Below, piece after piece: positions 34,741 through 43,949 of a DNA stretch of 64,000 nt (position 1 is its first letter; each line of letters begins with the position of its first letter). Both the position numbers and the translations under genes were made by a program. Under the pieces are notes generated by a model. The model worked only from the letters and a program-made list of their open reading frames with translations. It had not been told where the DNA came from and did not search any database. Source of the stretch: Aurantimonas coralicida (GTDB lineage: Bacteria; Pseudomonadota; Alphaproteobacteria; Rhizobiales; Rhizobiaceae); NCBI GenBank assembly GCA_011050685.1, contig DRFF01000169.1, positions 23,476 through 87,475 of the forward strand, written 5' to 3'.

Positions 34741-35555
34741 TCGCCGGTCCATTCGGGTTTGCGCTTTTCCAGAAACGCCCCGATCCCCTCCTCGGCGTCG
34801 CGCGCCAGCATGTTCTCGGTCATGACGCTGGCGGCATAGTCGTAGGCGTCGGCGAGCCCCATCTCGGCCTGCTTGTAGAAGGCCTCCTTGCCGATCTTCA
34901 CCGTCACCGGCGATTTCGAGGCGATGGTGGTGGCGTATTTGCCGACGATGGTGCCGAGATATTCCGGCGGCACGACCCGGTTGATCAGGCCGAATTCGCG
35001 GGCGGTGCGCGCGTCGATCGTCTCGCCGGTGAGCAGCATTTCCATGGCGTGCTTGCGGGTCAGATTGCGCGACAGCGCCACCATCGGCGTCGAGCAGAAC
35101 AGGCCGATATTGACGCCCGGCGTGCAGAAATGCGCCTCCTCGGAAGCGATGGCGAGATCGCAGGAAGCGACGAGCTGGCAGCCGGCCGCCGTCGCGAGGC
35201 CGCGCACCTCGGCGATCACCGGCGTCGGATGGCGGACGATCGCCTGCATCAGCTCGGAGCATTTGCGCATGGTCGTCGCGAAGAACGCCCGGCCGCGATC
35301 GGCATCGCCGCGCCTTGCGGTCAGTTCCTTCAAATCGTGCCCGGCCGAAAAGATCTTGCCCTCGGCGGCGATGACCACGACGCGGTTGGATTTGTCCGCC
35401 GCCGCGTCCCGCAGGGCCGACAGGATCGCCTCCATCATCGCCATCGACAGGGCGTTGGCCGGCGGGCTCGACAACACGATCCGAGTGAGCCCCGGCGCGC
35501 GCTGGACGTCCACCGGATGGGTCCGCGTATCATTGAGTTCGAAAATGTCTGCCAT
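34737..35555 (-). CDS. Enoyl-CoA hydratase/isomerase family protein
   Basis: The 272-residue crotonase-fold product has the family oxyanion-hole motifs: RVVVIAAEGKIFSAGHDLKE and a second at VIAEVRGLATAAGCQLVASCDLAIASEEAHF. Several such enzymes hydrate enoyl-CoA, others act as isomerases or hydrolases. The glutamate positions of classical hydratases are not obvious, since the segment after GLATAAG reads CQLVASCDL, so the reaction is left open. It is first in a two-gene unit with the CoA-binding protein. Confidence 0.92.
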   Translation of the reverse strand: MADIFELNDTRTHPVDVQRAPGLTRIVLSSPPANALSMAMMEAILSALRDAAADKSNRVVVIAAEGKIFSAGHDLKELTARRGDADRGRAFFATTMRKCSELMQAIVRHPTPVIAEVRGLATAAGCQLVASCDLAIASEEAHFCTPGVNIGLFCSTPMVALSRNLTRKHAMEMLLTGETIDARTAREFGLINRVVPPEYLGTIVGKYATTIASKSPVTVKIGKEAFYKQAEMGLADAYDYAASVMTENMLARDAEEGIGAFLEKRKPEWTGE

Positions 35556-35694
35556 GCCCGGTCCTCCTTGTTCACAGGAAGGGGCGTCAGCCGGCCGATG
35601 CCCCGGCCCTATCTAGATCATGGCGCCGCTTCGTGCCATCGGAAGGACCGACAAGCGAACGACACCCGATGGGAGACGCCGGTTGCAACCGATC

Positions 35695-36156
35695 ATGACA
35701 ATCGAGGCGCTTGATGCGTTCCTTGAAAGCGAGTTTCCGCAGCTCGGCGGCCGTGACGGCGGCTTTTCGATCGTCGCGCTGGAGCCCGGCCAGCTGACGA
35801 TGCGGCTGCTTGCCGACGATCGCCACCTTCGCCCCGGCGGCACCGTGTCCGGCCCAACGCTGTTCACCCTTGCCGATGTCGCGGCCTATGTGGCGGTTCT
35901 GGCTCATATCGGCCCGGTCGCCCACGCGGTCACGACGAATCTCTCGATCAATTTCCTGCGCAAGCCGAAGCCCGGCCCGCTGATCGGCAGCGCCCGCATT
36001 CTCAAGCTCGGCCAGCGCCTTGCCGTGGTCGAGGTCGCGATGACCAATGAAAGCCATGACGCGGGCGGCGACGACGTTCTGGCCCACGCGGTCGCCACCT
36101 ATTCGATTCCGCCGCGCCAGGCCGGGACGGAACCCGAAAAAACCACGGTAAAATAA
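35695..36156 (+). CDS. PaaI-type hotdog thioesterase
   Basis: The product is about 154 residues from the ATG at 35695; an upstream start at 35620 would add a basic, non-conserved stretch. The hotdog core is visible: QLTMRLLADDRHLRPGGTVSGPTLFTLADVAAYVAVLA, THLSIN-like TTNLSINFLRKPKPGPLIGSARILKLGQRLAVVEVAM. PaaI-type enzymes hydrolyse acyl-CoA thioesters in the cytoplasm. Divergent from the enoyl-CoA hydratase gene, which fits a shared acyl-CoA theme. Substrate unknown. Confidence 0.87.
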   Translation: MTIEALDAFLESEFPQLGGRDGGFSIVALEPGQLTMRLLADDRHLRPGGTVSGPTLFTLADVAAYVAVLAHIGPVAHAVTTNLSINFLRKPKPGPLIGSARILKLGQRLAVVEVAMTNESHDAGGDDVLAHAVATYSIPPRQAGTEPEKTTVK

Positions 36157-36221
36157 TACCACTGTCGCTTGATCCCCTGCCTGTCAGGGCTTACGGGATC
36201 ATCGGTGGGTACGTTTTCGCG

Positions 36222-36250
36222 TTGACAGCGGCGTCCTCGCGCCGTATGTC
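36222..36250 (+). promoter_or_regulatory. Sigma-70-type promoter of rplM-rpsI
   Basis: TTGACA (36222-36227) and TATGTC (36245-36250) are separated by 17 bases, 92 bases before the rplM start. This is the best -35/-10 match seen in the window and fits a strongly expressed ribosomal-protein operon. Confidence 0.8.
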
Positions 36251-36341
36251 ACGCCGCATGAGGAGCGGCCGTGGGTCGCTCTTTTCTTAGGGCGGCCTGC
36301 GAAGGTTTGCCTCGATGCTCACCAACACCCAGGGGCAACCC

Positions 36342-36806
36342 ATGAAAACCTTCTCGCAGAAGTCCGAGACGGTGGAGAAGAAGTGGATTCTGATCGACGC
36401 CGAAGGGCTCGTCGTCGGCCGCCTCGCTTCCATCGTCGCGCTTCGCCTTCGTGGCAAGCATAAGCCGACCTTCACCCCGCATGTGGACGATGGCGACAAC
36501 ATCATCATCGTCAATGCCGACAAGATCGTCCTGACCGGCAAAAAATACGCCAACAAGACGTATTACTGGCACACCGGCTATCCCGGCGGCATCAAGGAGC
36601 GCAAGGCGCGCGAGATCCTCGAGGGCCGCTTTCCCGAGCGCGTCGTCGAAAAGGCGATCGAACGCATGCTGCCGCGCGGCCCGCTCGGGCGCCAGCAGTT
36701 GAAGAACCTGCGCGTTTATGCCGGTGCCGAACACCCGCACGTAGCGCAGAACCCCGAGACGCTCGACGTCGCGGCAATGAACTCCAAAAACACGAGGGCC
36801 GCATAA
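36342..36806 (+). CDS. rplM: 50S ribosomal protein L13
   Basis: The 154-residue product starts at 36342 with MKTFSQK, the rhizobial L13 opening; a start nine codons upstream is not conserved. The family core is [50 protein letters not shown], then [20 protein letters not shown] and [24 protein letters not shown]. It binds 23S rRNA early in assembly. The TAA overlaps the rpsI ATG by one base, so translation is coupled. Confidence 0.98.
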   Translation: MKTFSQKSETVEKKWILIDAEGLVVGRLASIVALRLRGKHKPTFTPHVDDGDNIIIVNADKIVLTGKKYANKTYYWHTGYPGGIKERKAREILEGRFPERVVEKAIERMLPRGPLGRQQLKNLRVYAGAEHPHVAQNPETLDVAAMNSKNTRAA

Positions 36807-37282
36807 TGTCCCAGCTCTCTTCGCTCGAAGAACTCGGCTCGGCCGAAGCCTCGGTCCAGCCCGAAGCGCCGGTTTACGTTCAAAAGCTCGACCAGTTCGG
36901 CCGCGCTTACGCCACCGGCAAGCGCAAGGACGCGGTCGCCCGCGTCTGGATCAAGCCCGGCACCGGCAAGATCACGATCAACGAGCGTGATTTCGCCACC
37001 TATTTCGCCCGTCCGGTGCTGCAGATGGTGCTGCGCCAGCCGATCGTCGCGGCCAGCCGCGACGGCCAGTTCGACATCGTCGCCACGGTCGCCGGCGGCG
37101 GTCTTTCGGGGCAAGCCGGCGCGGTGCGTCACGGCATTTCCAAGGCGCTGACCAATTACGAGCCGGGCCTGCGCTCGGTCTTGAAGAAGGGCGGCTTCCT
37201 GACCCGTGACTCGCGCGTGGTCGAGCGCAAGAAGTACGGCAAGGCCAAGGCCCGCCGGTCGTTCCAGTTCTCCAAGCGCTGA
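36806..37282 (+). CDS. rpsI: 30S ribosomal protein S9
   Basis: The 158-residue product has the S9 core: [31 protein letters not shown], then [19 protein letters not shown] and the basic C-terminal tail ending RRSFQFSKR, whose last residues contact P-site tRNA. The acidic 35-residue N-terminal extension ([25 protein letters not shown]) is typical of alphaproteobacteria. It shares the promoter at 36222 with rplM and ends at a strong terminator. Confidence 0.98.
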   Translation: MSQLSSLEELGSAEASVQPEAPVYVQKLDQFGRAYATGKRKDAVARVWIKPGTGKITINERDFATYFARPVLQMVLRQPIVAASRDGQFDIVATVAGGGLSGQAGAVRHGISKALTNYEPGLRSVLKKGGFLTRDSRVVERKKYGKAKARRSFQFSKR

Positions 37283-37325
37283 TCAAGCGCTCCGGCGACC
37301 GCGCGTCGCCCCTCGCATCAGCAAA

Positions 37326-37353
37326 GCCGCCGGGTCCGCCCGGCGGCTTTTTT
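37326..37353 (+). terminator. Intrinsic terminator of rplM-rpsI
   Basis: Arms GCCGCCGGG (37326-37334) and CCCGGCGGC (37339-37347), loop TCCG, then six T residues. Confidence 0.93.
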
Positions 37354-37519
37354 GTTGGGCGGAGCGGCGAAAGCATAAAGATTGTGCTAATTTTTATGCT
37401 TAACCAACTCTTAACGAAGGATTTGGCACGGGCACCCCACTGACCGATAACACTCTGGAAACAAAAGGCATCGCGCTTGTCAGGCCGCGCCTTTCGAAGA
37501 GTGGGATCGGAAAGGCGCC

Positions 37520-38827
37520 GTGTCGATACAAACCAGCTTCGAACCGGCCATTGCTCGCCAGCAACGGCAGGGCACCAGGGCCGATCTCGTCCGGCTGGTC
37601 CGTGTGTTGGCCGCGGCGGCTGTGCTGACGGCATTGCTGGTTTCCTTCAATCCGTTTCCCACCAATATCGCCACGGGCGACGGCGTGATCCTCAATCGCG
37701 TCGGCTATTCGCTGCTCGCCGCCTTCGTTCTCGGCACGCATGTCGTGGTCACCGATCCGCGCATCCTCAAGCACCTGCTCAATCCGTGGTGGCTGCTCCT
37801 GCTGCTGCCGTTGCCTTTGTCGCTGTGGGGCGCCGGTTGGCCCCCGACCGGCGTGCGGGCCATGCTGTTCACCTTCTCCACGATGCTGGCGGCCACCGGA
37901 GTCCTGACGTTGCCGCCCGACGCGCGCGGCTTTCGCACGGCGCTGATCCTCGCCTGCGGCGCGGTGCTCGCGCTGAGCTACGCCGGCGTGATCATGATCC
38001 CCGACCGCGCCATCCATACCGCCGCCGAGGTGGAAGCCGAGCATGCCGGTCTCTGGCGCGGCATCTACGCGCACAAGAACATCACCGGACCGGTGATGGC
38101 GGTGATCGTCTTCGCCGGCATTTACGTCGTGCGCAGCGGCCGGCCCCTCGTCGGCGCCGCCCTGACTGTGCTCGGGCTGGTCTTCCTCTTCAAGACCGGC
38201 TCGAAGACCTCGCTGGCTCTGGTGCCGCTGATCGCCGCGATGGCGCTTCTTGGCCCTGTCCTGCTGGGGCGCGGACGAACGGCGCTCGCCCTTTTCCTGG
38301 CGGTGGCCGGGATGCTGGCATTGACTCTTGGCGCTGTGATCGTGCCGTTCTTCGGCGATATCCTGCATAGTCTGATCCCGGGAACGACCTTCACGGGCCG
38401 TACCGATCTTTGGCAATTCGCGCTCGATCTCGCCGCCCCCCTGCCCTGGACCGGGCATGGCTACGAGAATTTCTGGACGACCTCCTATGTCGAATTCGCC
38501 GAGAAGCCGTTCGAGCTGGATTGGGACATGCGCGGCGCGGCCAACGCCCACAACAGCTACCTCGACGTCGTGTTGCAGCTCGGCTGGCCGGCGGTCGCCA
38601 TCGTTCTCCTCGTCATTCTGGTTTTTCCGCTTGTCGACTATGCGCGATGCCGGCCGGACGTCGAAAACCGGCGCCTGGCCGATTTCTTCGTCATGGTGCT
38701 GGGTTTCATGCTGCTCAACGCGGCGTTGGAGAGCTTCTTCTTCGACCGGGAAAAGCAGGCCTGGCTGCTGGCCTGGATCGCCGTGGTCGGCCTTCGCTTC
38801 ACCAGCCGGATGACCGCCGACCCCTGA
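37520..38827 (+). CDS. O-antigen ligase/Wzy_C-family membrane protein
   Basis: The 435-residue product starts at a GTG at 37520 and has about eleven membrane segments. The Wzy_C/O-antigen-ligase region is visible: RGIYAHKNITGPVMAVIVF, LFKTGSKTSLALVPLIA, FTGRTDLWQFALDL, then NAHNSYLDVVLQLGW after a periplasmic loop. These proteins polymerise or ligate glycans at the periplasmic face. In this genome it could act on LPS or on the exopolysaccharide locus at 45-51 kb. No glycan genes lie directly beside it, apart from the aminotransferase at 40108. Confidence 0.88.
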   Translation: MSIQTSFEPAIARQQRQGTRADLVRLVRVLAAAAVLTALLVSFNPFPTNIATGDGVILNRVGYSLLAAFVLGTHVVVTDPRILKHLLNPWWLLLLLPLPLSLWGAGWPPTGVRAMLFTFSTMLAATGVLTLPPDARGFRTALILACGAVLALSYAGVIMIPDRAIHTAAEVEAEHAGLWRGIYAHKNITGPVMAVIVFAGIYVVRSGRPLVGAALTVLGLVFLFKTGSKTSLALVPLIAAMALLGPVLLGRGRTALALFLAVAGMLALTLGAVIVPFFGDILHSLIPGTTFTGRTDLWQFALDLAAPLPWTGHGYENFWTTSYVEFAEKPFELDWDMRGAANAHNSYLDVVLQLGWPAVAIVLLVILVFPLVDYARCRPDVENRRLADFFVMVLGFMLLNAALESFFFDREKQAWLLAWIAVVGLRFTSRMTADP

Positions 38828-38987
38828 CGCTACGCAGCATTGCGTGGGCAAGAGCTCTTTGTCAGGCTGAGAGCTCTCGCGCCTTCGGGCTCGAAATCGC
38901 CGGCCGCGACCCCATATCGCCAGCCGAGTGAACATCCTGCGACGGCGGGCGCAAGCGCCACCCTCAGGCAAGCGGAGAAACCAACGA

Positions 38988-39950
38988 ATGGCCGGCGACA
39001 GCATCGACCACGCATTCGCGGGTAACGATTGGACCGGCGCCGCCGGCGACCCGACCTATGCCGGCGCTCTGTCCTTCATGCGGCGGCGGTTCACCAAGGC
39101 GGTCGAGGCGACGGACGTGACCGTCTGGGGCGTGCCCTTCGACGCGGCGGTCTCCAACCGGCCCGGCGCCCGCTTCGGCCCGCAGGCGCTCAGACGCGCC
39201 TCGGCGATCTTCGACAACGATCCGCAATATCCGTTCCATCGCGACCTGTTCGACACGATGCGCGTCGTCGACTATGGCGACTGCTGCCTCGATTACCGCC
39301 TGCCGGAAACCGCCCACGCAGCGATCCAAACGGAAGCCGCGTCGCTGCTCGAGAAGACCGGCTTCCTGTTGACGCTGGGCGGCGATCACTCGATCACCTT
39401 TCCGCTGCTTCAGGCTCACGTCGCCCGCCACGGCAAACTGTCGCTGATCCAGTTCGACGCCCATCAGGATACCTGGCCGGTCGCCGCCGGCTCCGACGGC
39501 GCGCCGCGCGTCGATCACGGCTCCTTCGTCAAAGCGGCAGTGGAGGCGGATCTCATCGATCCGGCAACGTCGATTCAGGTTGGGATCCGCACCCACGCGC
39601 CCGACGATTGCGGTATCGACATCCTTTATGGCGACGCGGTCGAGGAGATGACGAGCGCGGCCATCGCGGAGCGCATTTGCGAGCGAACGCGGGGAGAGAA
39701 AGCCTATCTGACCTTCGACATCGATTGCCTCGACGCGGCCTTTGCGCCGGGAACCGGCACCCCCGTCGCCGGCGGACCGTCGAGCGCCAAGATGCTCGCC
39801 GTCCTCCATCATCTGAAGAACCTTCCGATCGTCGGCGCCGACGTCGTCGAAGTGTCGCCGCCCTATGATCATGGCGACGTCACGGCGATTGCCGGCGCCA
39901 CCGTCGCCATGTACGTCCTCGGCATCCTGGCGGAACAGCACGCGGGATGA
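38988..39950 (+). CDS. speB: Agmatinase/ureohydrolase
   Basis: The 320-residue product has the dimanganese ureohydrolase motifs in order: TLGGDHSITFPLL, LIQFDAHQDTWPV, VDHGSFVKAAVEADLI, and FDIDCLDAAFAPGTGTPVAGGPSS. The PGTGTPVAGG wording fits agmatinase more than arginase. The enzyme releases urea from agmatine to give putrescine. The start at 38988 follows GGAG; a frame extending to 38928 is not conserved. The metal ligands are all present. Proximity to rpsI and argC is common in Rhizobiales. Confidence 0.92.
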   Translation: MAGDSIDHAFAGNDWTGAAGDPTYAGALSFMRRRFTKAVEATDVTVWGVPFDAAVSNRPGARFGPQALRRASAIFDNDPQYPFHRDLFDTMRVVDYGDCCLDYRLPETAHAAIQTEAASLLEKTGFLLTLGGDHSITFPLLQAHVARHGKLSLIQFDAHQDTWPVAAGSDGAPRVDHGSFVKAAVEADLIDPATSIQVGIRTHAPDDCGIDILYGDAVEEMTSAAIAERICERTRGEKAYLTFDIDCLDAAFAPGTGTPVAGGPSSAKMLAVLHHLKNLPIVGADVVEVSPPYDHGDVTAIAGATVAMYVLGILAEQHAG

Positions 39951-40107
39951 CCCGGACGTCGGCGTTGGCCATGGCTTCGCCGAATTTTCGTCGCCATACG
40001 AAGCCCCGCGTAAGACGCTGACATGAATTTTGAATGGCCTGTCGCCGGCTTTTCGATCACCACCGCAAACGCCCGGCCGACGGGCGATTCCTTTTCAGAT
40101 CAGGCCC

Positions 40108-41250
40108 ATGACCCAAAGCATCCCCTTCATCGACCTCGCCACCCAGCGCGACAGGATTCGCGATAAGATCGACCGGCGTATGGCCGCCGTGCTCGATCAC
40201 GGCGCCTTCGTCATGGGTCCCGAGATCCGCGAATTGGAGGCGGCGTTGTCGCGCTTCGGCCAGATGACGCACACGCTGTCCTGCGCCTCCGGCACCGACG
40301 CGCTGGCGCTGCCGTTGATGGCTTGGGGCATCCGGCCCGGCGATGCGGTGTTCTGTCCGAGCTTCACCTTCGCCTCGACCGCCGAGGTCGTCGCCTGGTT
40401 CGGCGCGACGCCGTATTTCGTCGATGTAGATCCAGAGACGTTCAACATGGACCCGGCGAGCCTCGAGGCCGCCATCGCCGAGGCGAAAGCAGCGGGCGAC
40501 CTCGTCCCGAAGGCGATCATCGCGGTCGATCTGTTCGGCCAGCCGGCGGACTATCCGGCGATCCGAAAGATCGCCGACGCCCATGGGCTGAAGCTCATAT
40601 CCGATGCCGCGCAGGGCTACGGCGCGACGATCGACGGAGAACTGTCGAGCCACTGGTCGCATGTCGTGTCGACCAGCTTCTTCCCAGCCAAGCCGCTCGG
40701 TTGCTACGGCGATGGCGGCGCCGTCCAGACCGACGACGAGGAGCTTGCCGCGATCATGGCGTCGCTGCGTGTCCATGGCCAGAATTTCGAGGACAAATAC
40801 GACAATATCCGCATCGGCATGAACGGCCGGATGGATACGCTCCAGGCGGCGATCCTGTTGGAAAAACTGGCCATATTTCCCGATGAGATCGCCGCCCGCG
40901 GACGGATCGCGGCGCGCTATGCGCAGAAACTCTCCAACATCGTCACACCGCAGAGGCTCCTGCGCGACGCCACCTCGACCTGGGCGCAATATACCATTCG
41001 CCTACCTGACGACACCGACCGGGCGAAGGTGGCGGCAAGCCTGCGCGAGGCCGGCGTGCCGACGGCGATCTACTACCCCAAACCGCTGCATCGCCAGACC
41101 GCCTACCGGTCCTTTCCCGTCGTCGGCGGCGAACTGAAGGTCTCGGACGCCCTGTCTCGGGACGTCATCAGCCTGCCCATGCACGCCTATCTGGCCGAAG
41201 ACACGCAAGACTTCATCGTCGAAAAACTGGCGGCGGCGCTCACCGCCTGA
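40108..41250 (+). CDS. DegT/DnrJ/EryC1-family sugar aminotransferase
   Basis: The 380-residue PLP enzyme starts at 40108. Features: FIDLATQRDRIRDKIDRRM at the start, GTDALALPL and CPSFTFASTAEVVAWFGATPYFVDVDP for cofactor and substrate loops, DAAQGYGA, and the Schiff-base lysine (about K195) in SFFPAKPLGCYGDGGAV. It resembles WecE/PerA-type enzymes that make 4-amino or 3-amino nucleotide sugars for surface glycans. The nucleotide-sugar substrate is not readable from sequence. Distinct from the second family member at 62248. Confidence 0.92.
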   Translation: MTQSIPFIDLATQRDRIRDKIDRRMAAVLDHGAFVMGPEIRELEAALSRFGQMTHTLSCASGTDALALPLMAWGIRPGDAVFCPSFTFASTAEVVAWFGATPYFVDVDPETFNMDPASLEAAIAEAKAAGDLVPKAIIAVDLFGQPADYPAIRKIADAHGLKLISDAAQGYGATIDGELSSHWSHVVSTSFFPAKPLGCYGDGGAVQTDDEELAAIMASLRVHGQNFEDKYDNIRIGMNGRMDTLQAAILLEKLAIFPDEIAARGRIAARYAQKLSNIVTPQRLLRDATSTWAQYTIRLPDDTDRAKVAASLREAGVPTAIYYPKPLHRQTAYRSFPVVGGELKVSDALSRDVISLPMHAYLAEDTQDFIVEKLAAALTA

Positions 41251-41398
41251 GGCTGTTCGCGACGAAACCCGTCGCCCGGGAGCTACCACGCCGGCTCGCG
41301 GTCTGGACGTGTTCAGGAAATCAGCTAAACCGTCGAGACAATCGACGTGCGCGGTTCCGCGCGCGAACGGACGCGTGAAAACATCGAGGTAAGTCAGG

Positions 41399-42454
41399 AT
41401 GGCCGACAAGATCAGGATCGGAGTGCTCGGCGCGAGTGGCTATACCGGCGCGGATCTGGTGCGCCTGGCCGCCCGTCATCCGGCGATGGACATCGCCGTC
41501 CTGACGGCCAACAGTCACGCCGGCAAGCCGATGCGGGAGGTCTTCCGGCATCTATCGCATATCGATCTGCCCGATCTGGTGACCATCGAGGACGCCCCTT
41601 GGAACGAGGTGGATGCGGTGTTCTGCGGCCTGCCCCACGGCACGACCCAGGCGATCACCAAGGACATCTTCGAAAAGCACCCGAAGACGAAGATCATCGA
41701 CATGTCTGCCGATTTCCGGCTGCGCGACCCGGCCGTCTACAAGGAGTGGTACGGGCTCGACCACATGGCGACCGACATTCAGGGCGAGGCGGTCTACGGT
41801 CTGACCGAACTCAATCGCGACGCCCTTCGCGAGGCCCGGCTGATCGCCTGCCCTGGGTGCTATCCGACGGCGGTGCTTCTGGCACTGGTGCCGCTGGCCA
41901 AGGCGGCGATGATCGACGTCTCCGACATCGTCATCGACGCCAAGTCGGGCGTTTCGGGCGCCGGGCGGAGCCTGAAGGAGAACACGCTATTCTGCGAGGC
42001 CGGTGAAGGCCTGTCCCCTTACGCGGTCGGCAAGCATCGACATATGGCCGAGATTGAGCAGGAAATCGGCGCCGCCGCCGGCGTCGCCGATCTTCGGGTC
42101 AATTTCACGCCGCATCTCATCCCGATGAGCCGGGGGGAGCTCTGCACGAGCTACGTCCGGCTGACGGATGGGGCGACCGCCCGCGATCTGCGTCAGCGCC
42201 TCGTCGAAACCTATGCCGGCGAGACCTTCGTGACGGTGGCCGACGAGGGTGTCCTGCCCCAGACGCAAATGGTGCGTGGCTCCAATTATGTGGTCGTCAA
42301 CGTCGTGCCGGACCGCATTCCCGGGCGGGCGATCGTGATCTCGACCCTCGACAATCTGGTGAAGGGGTCGGCCGGCCAGGCCATCCAGAACTTCAATGTC
42401 GCTTACGGGATCGAAGAGACGACGGGCATCGCGCAGCTTCCGCTATTTCCATAG
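41399..42454 (+). CDS. argC: N-acetyl-gamma-glutamyl-phosphate reductase
   Basis: The 351-residue product is the third enzyme of arginine synthesis. NADP-binding: IRIGVLGASGYTGADLVRL. Catalytic cysteine in ARLIACPGCYPTAVLLAL. Other conserved blocks: FCGLPHGTTQ, IIDMSADFRL, VYGLTELNRD, SGVSGAGRSLKE and FTPHLIPMSRGELCT. Length is normal and everything is intact. RBS-like GGTAAG precedes 41399. Arginine and polyamine links with the upstream speB are suggestive only. Confidence 0.97.
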   Translation: MADKIRIGVLGASGYTGADLVRLAARHPAMDIAVLTANSHAGKPMREVFRHLSHIDLPDLVTIEDAPWNEVDAVFCGLPHGTTQAITKDIFEKHPKTKIIDMSADFRLRDPAVYKEWYGLDHMATDIQGEAVYGLTELNRDALREARLIACPGCYPTAVLLALVPLAKAAMIDVSDIVIDAKSGVSGAGRSLKENTLFCEAGEGLSPYAVGKHRHMAEIEQEIGAAAGVADLRVNFTPHLIPMSRGELCTSYVRLTDGATARDLRQRLVETYAGETFVTVADEGVLPQTQMVRGSNYVVVNVVPDRIPGRAIVISTLDNLVKGSAGQAIQNFNVAYGIEETTGIAQLPLFP

Positions 42455-42497
42455 GTTTGTTGCGCGTCCAAGCCGCCGGGCGCCCAAAGCGCTCGTC

Positions 42498-43880
42498 TCA
42501 ATCTGGCTGAGGCCCTCCAATGGCGCCCTCGAAGCTTGCCATGACCGTCTCCAGCGCCTGAAAACAGCGGGCATCGATCGCCGTCCCGACATCGGCCCGC
42601 ATGATGTCCAGCGCTTTCGATACCGGCATCGCCTTGCGATAGGGCCGGTCCGCGGTCATGGCGTCGAAGATGTCGGCGGTCGTCAGGATGCGGGTGTCGA
42701 AGCAGATCTCCTCACCCGTCACGCCGCGCGGATAGCCGTTGCCGTCCAGGCGCTCGTGATGAGCCCCGGCGATCCGGGCAAGATCCTGAAACACGCTGAC
42801 GCGGGCAAGAATCTCTTCGCTAAAGGCGGGATGGCGCTTGATGGCGACCCATTCCTCGTCGTCGAGCTTTCCGGGCTTGTCCAGCACCTGGTTCGACACA
42901 CTCAGCTTGCCGATGTCATGCAGCAGCGCCACCCGTTTCAGATAGCGCCTGTGCTCGGCATCGAGACCGAGCTCAACGGCGATAAGATCGGTGAACAGCG
43001 CCACCCGCTCGCTGTGACCGTGCGTGAACGGGCTTTTGGAATCGACGACCTGGGCGAAGGCCTCGGCGACGCTGTCGAGAAATTCCTCATCGACAAACTC
43101 CGTGTCTTGCCGAGGGGCCAAAGCGACCACCGTCGCGTCCAGCCGTGGCGAGGCCAGGGTCGACCAAAAGGATTTCCGCGCCGCAACTGTCCCGAAAGCG
43201 GCGACGAGATCGGGATCGAACCAACGCCCACTGCGTTTTTCGACTTCCTTGAGGGCAAAATCCGCGTCGGCGCTGGTGTGGAACACGTCGACTACCTGGG
43301 TCAGAAGGGCGATCCGTCCGAACAGGGAAATCCCGGTGCCGGTGAGACCTCTGGGTTGCCCCTTCCCGTCCCAGTGCTCGTCGAGATCGAGAATGCCGGC
43401 CGCGACGGCTTCGGAAAACCGCATTTGCCGCACGATGTCCGCACCGCGATGACAGCGCGTTTCGATCAGTTCGCGACCGACCTTTTCGCCCTGGGCCAAA
43501 GCGATGACCATCGTCCGGAATCGCTCGGCGAGATTGGCCTTCAACCCCGTATGCTTGAGAACGAAGCGAAGCACCTGCGGCAGGCTGTCATCGACGATCT
43601 TGATGTCGCGCTTGAACGCGATGTCGTCGGTCAAAAACAGCTGGCAGATGCGCGCGGCATTGCTGCTGCAGCCGATGTCCTTGAGCAGGAGCGTGTAATA
43701 GAGGTCGCTCATCTCGGCGTCGGACAGGCCGAGTTCTTGCCCGACATTCATTCCGATCCAACAGCAACGGATGCCATGGCCTTCCGGCTGGCCTTCGGTC
43801 AGGTCGAGCGCGTAGCTCAGCGCACTGACCAGTTCAGCCTTGGAAAGCTGACCTCCATTCGACTGTATCGCGAGATCCAT
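42498..43880 (-). CDS. Tandem HD-type protein with active C-terminal HD-GYP domain
   Basis: The 460-residue product starts at the ATG at 43880 after GAGGTGG. The C-terminal half is a complete HD-GYP c-di-GMP phosphodiesterase: HSERVALFTDLIA, ALLHDIGKLSVSNQVLDKPGKL, GAHHERLDGNGYPRGVTG and TTADIFDAMTADRPYR. The N-terminal half looks like a worn copy of the same fold: GHGIRCCWIGMNVGQELGL, LLLKDIGCSSN where KD replaces HD, CHRGADIV and LDEHWDGKGQPRGLTG. So one catalytic and one probably sensory domain. It may oppose the GGDEF-EAL protein at 26473. Alone on its strand, ending 44 bases from argC. Confidence 0.93.
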   Translation of the reverse strand: MDLAIQSNGGQLSKAELVSALSYALDLTEGQPEGHGIRCCWIGMNVGQELGLSDAEMSDLYYTLLLKDIGCSSNAARICQLFLTDDIAFKRDIKIVDDSLPQVLRFVLKHTGLKANLAERFRTMVIALAQGEKVGRELIETRCHRGADIVRQMRFSEAVAAGILDLDEHWDGKGQPRGLTGTGISLFGRIALLTQVVDVFHTSADADFALKEVEKRSGRWFDPDLVAAFGTVAARKSFWSTLASPRLDATVVALAPRQDTEFVDEEFLDSVAEAFAQVVDSKSPFTHGHSERVALFTDLIAVELGLDAEHRRYLKRVALLHDIGKLSVSNQVLDKPGKLDDEEWVAIKRHPAFSEEILARVSVFQDLARIAGAHHERLDGNGYPRGVTGEEICFDTRILTTADIFDAMTADRPYRKAMPVSKALDIMRADVGTAIDARCFQALETVMASFEGAIGGPQPD

Positions 43881-43949
43881 CAGGGTCCACCTCAATCACC
43901 TGATGAACCTTGGCATGCGGTGGGTTAACGCTCCGCGAAGCGAGCTATA

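Noticed and set aside
37400..39004. 534-codon minus-strand frame opposite the O-antigen-ligase gene
   Set aside because: His/Gln/Glu-rich shadow; the plus-strand frame has clear membrane and Wzy_C motifs.
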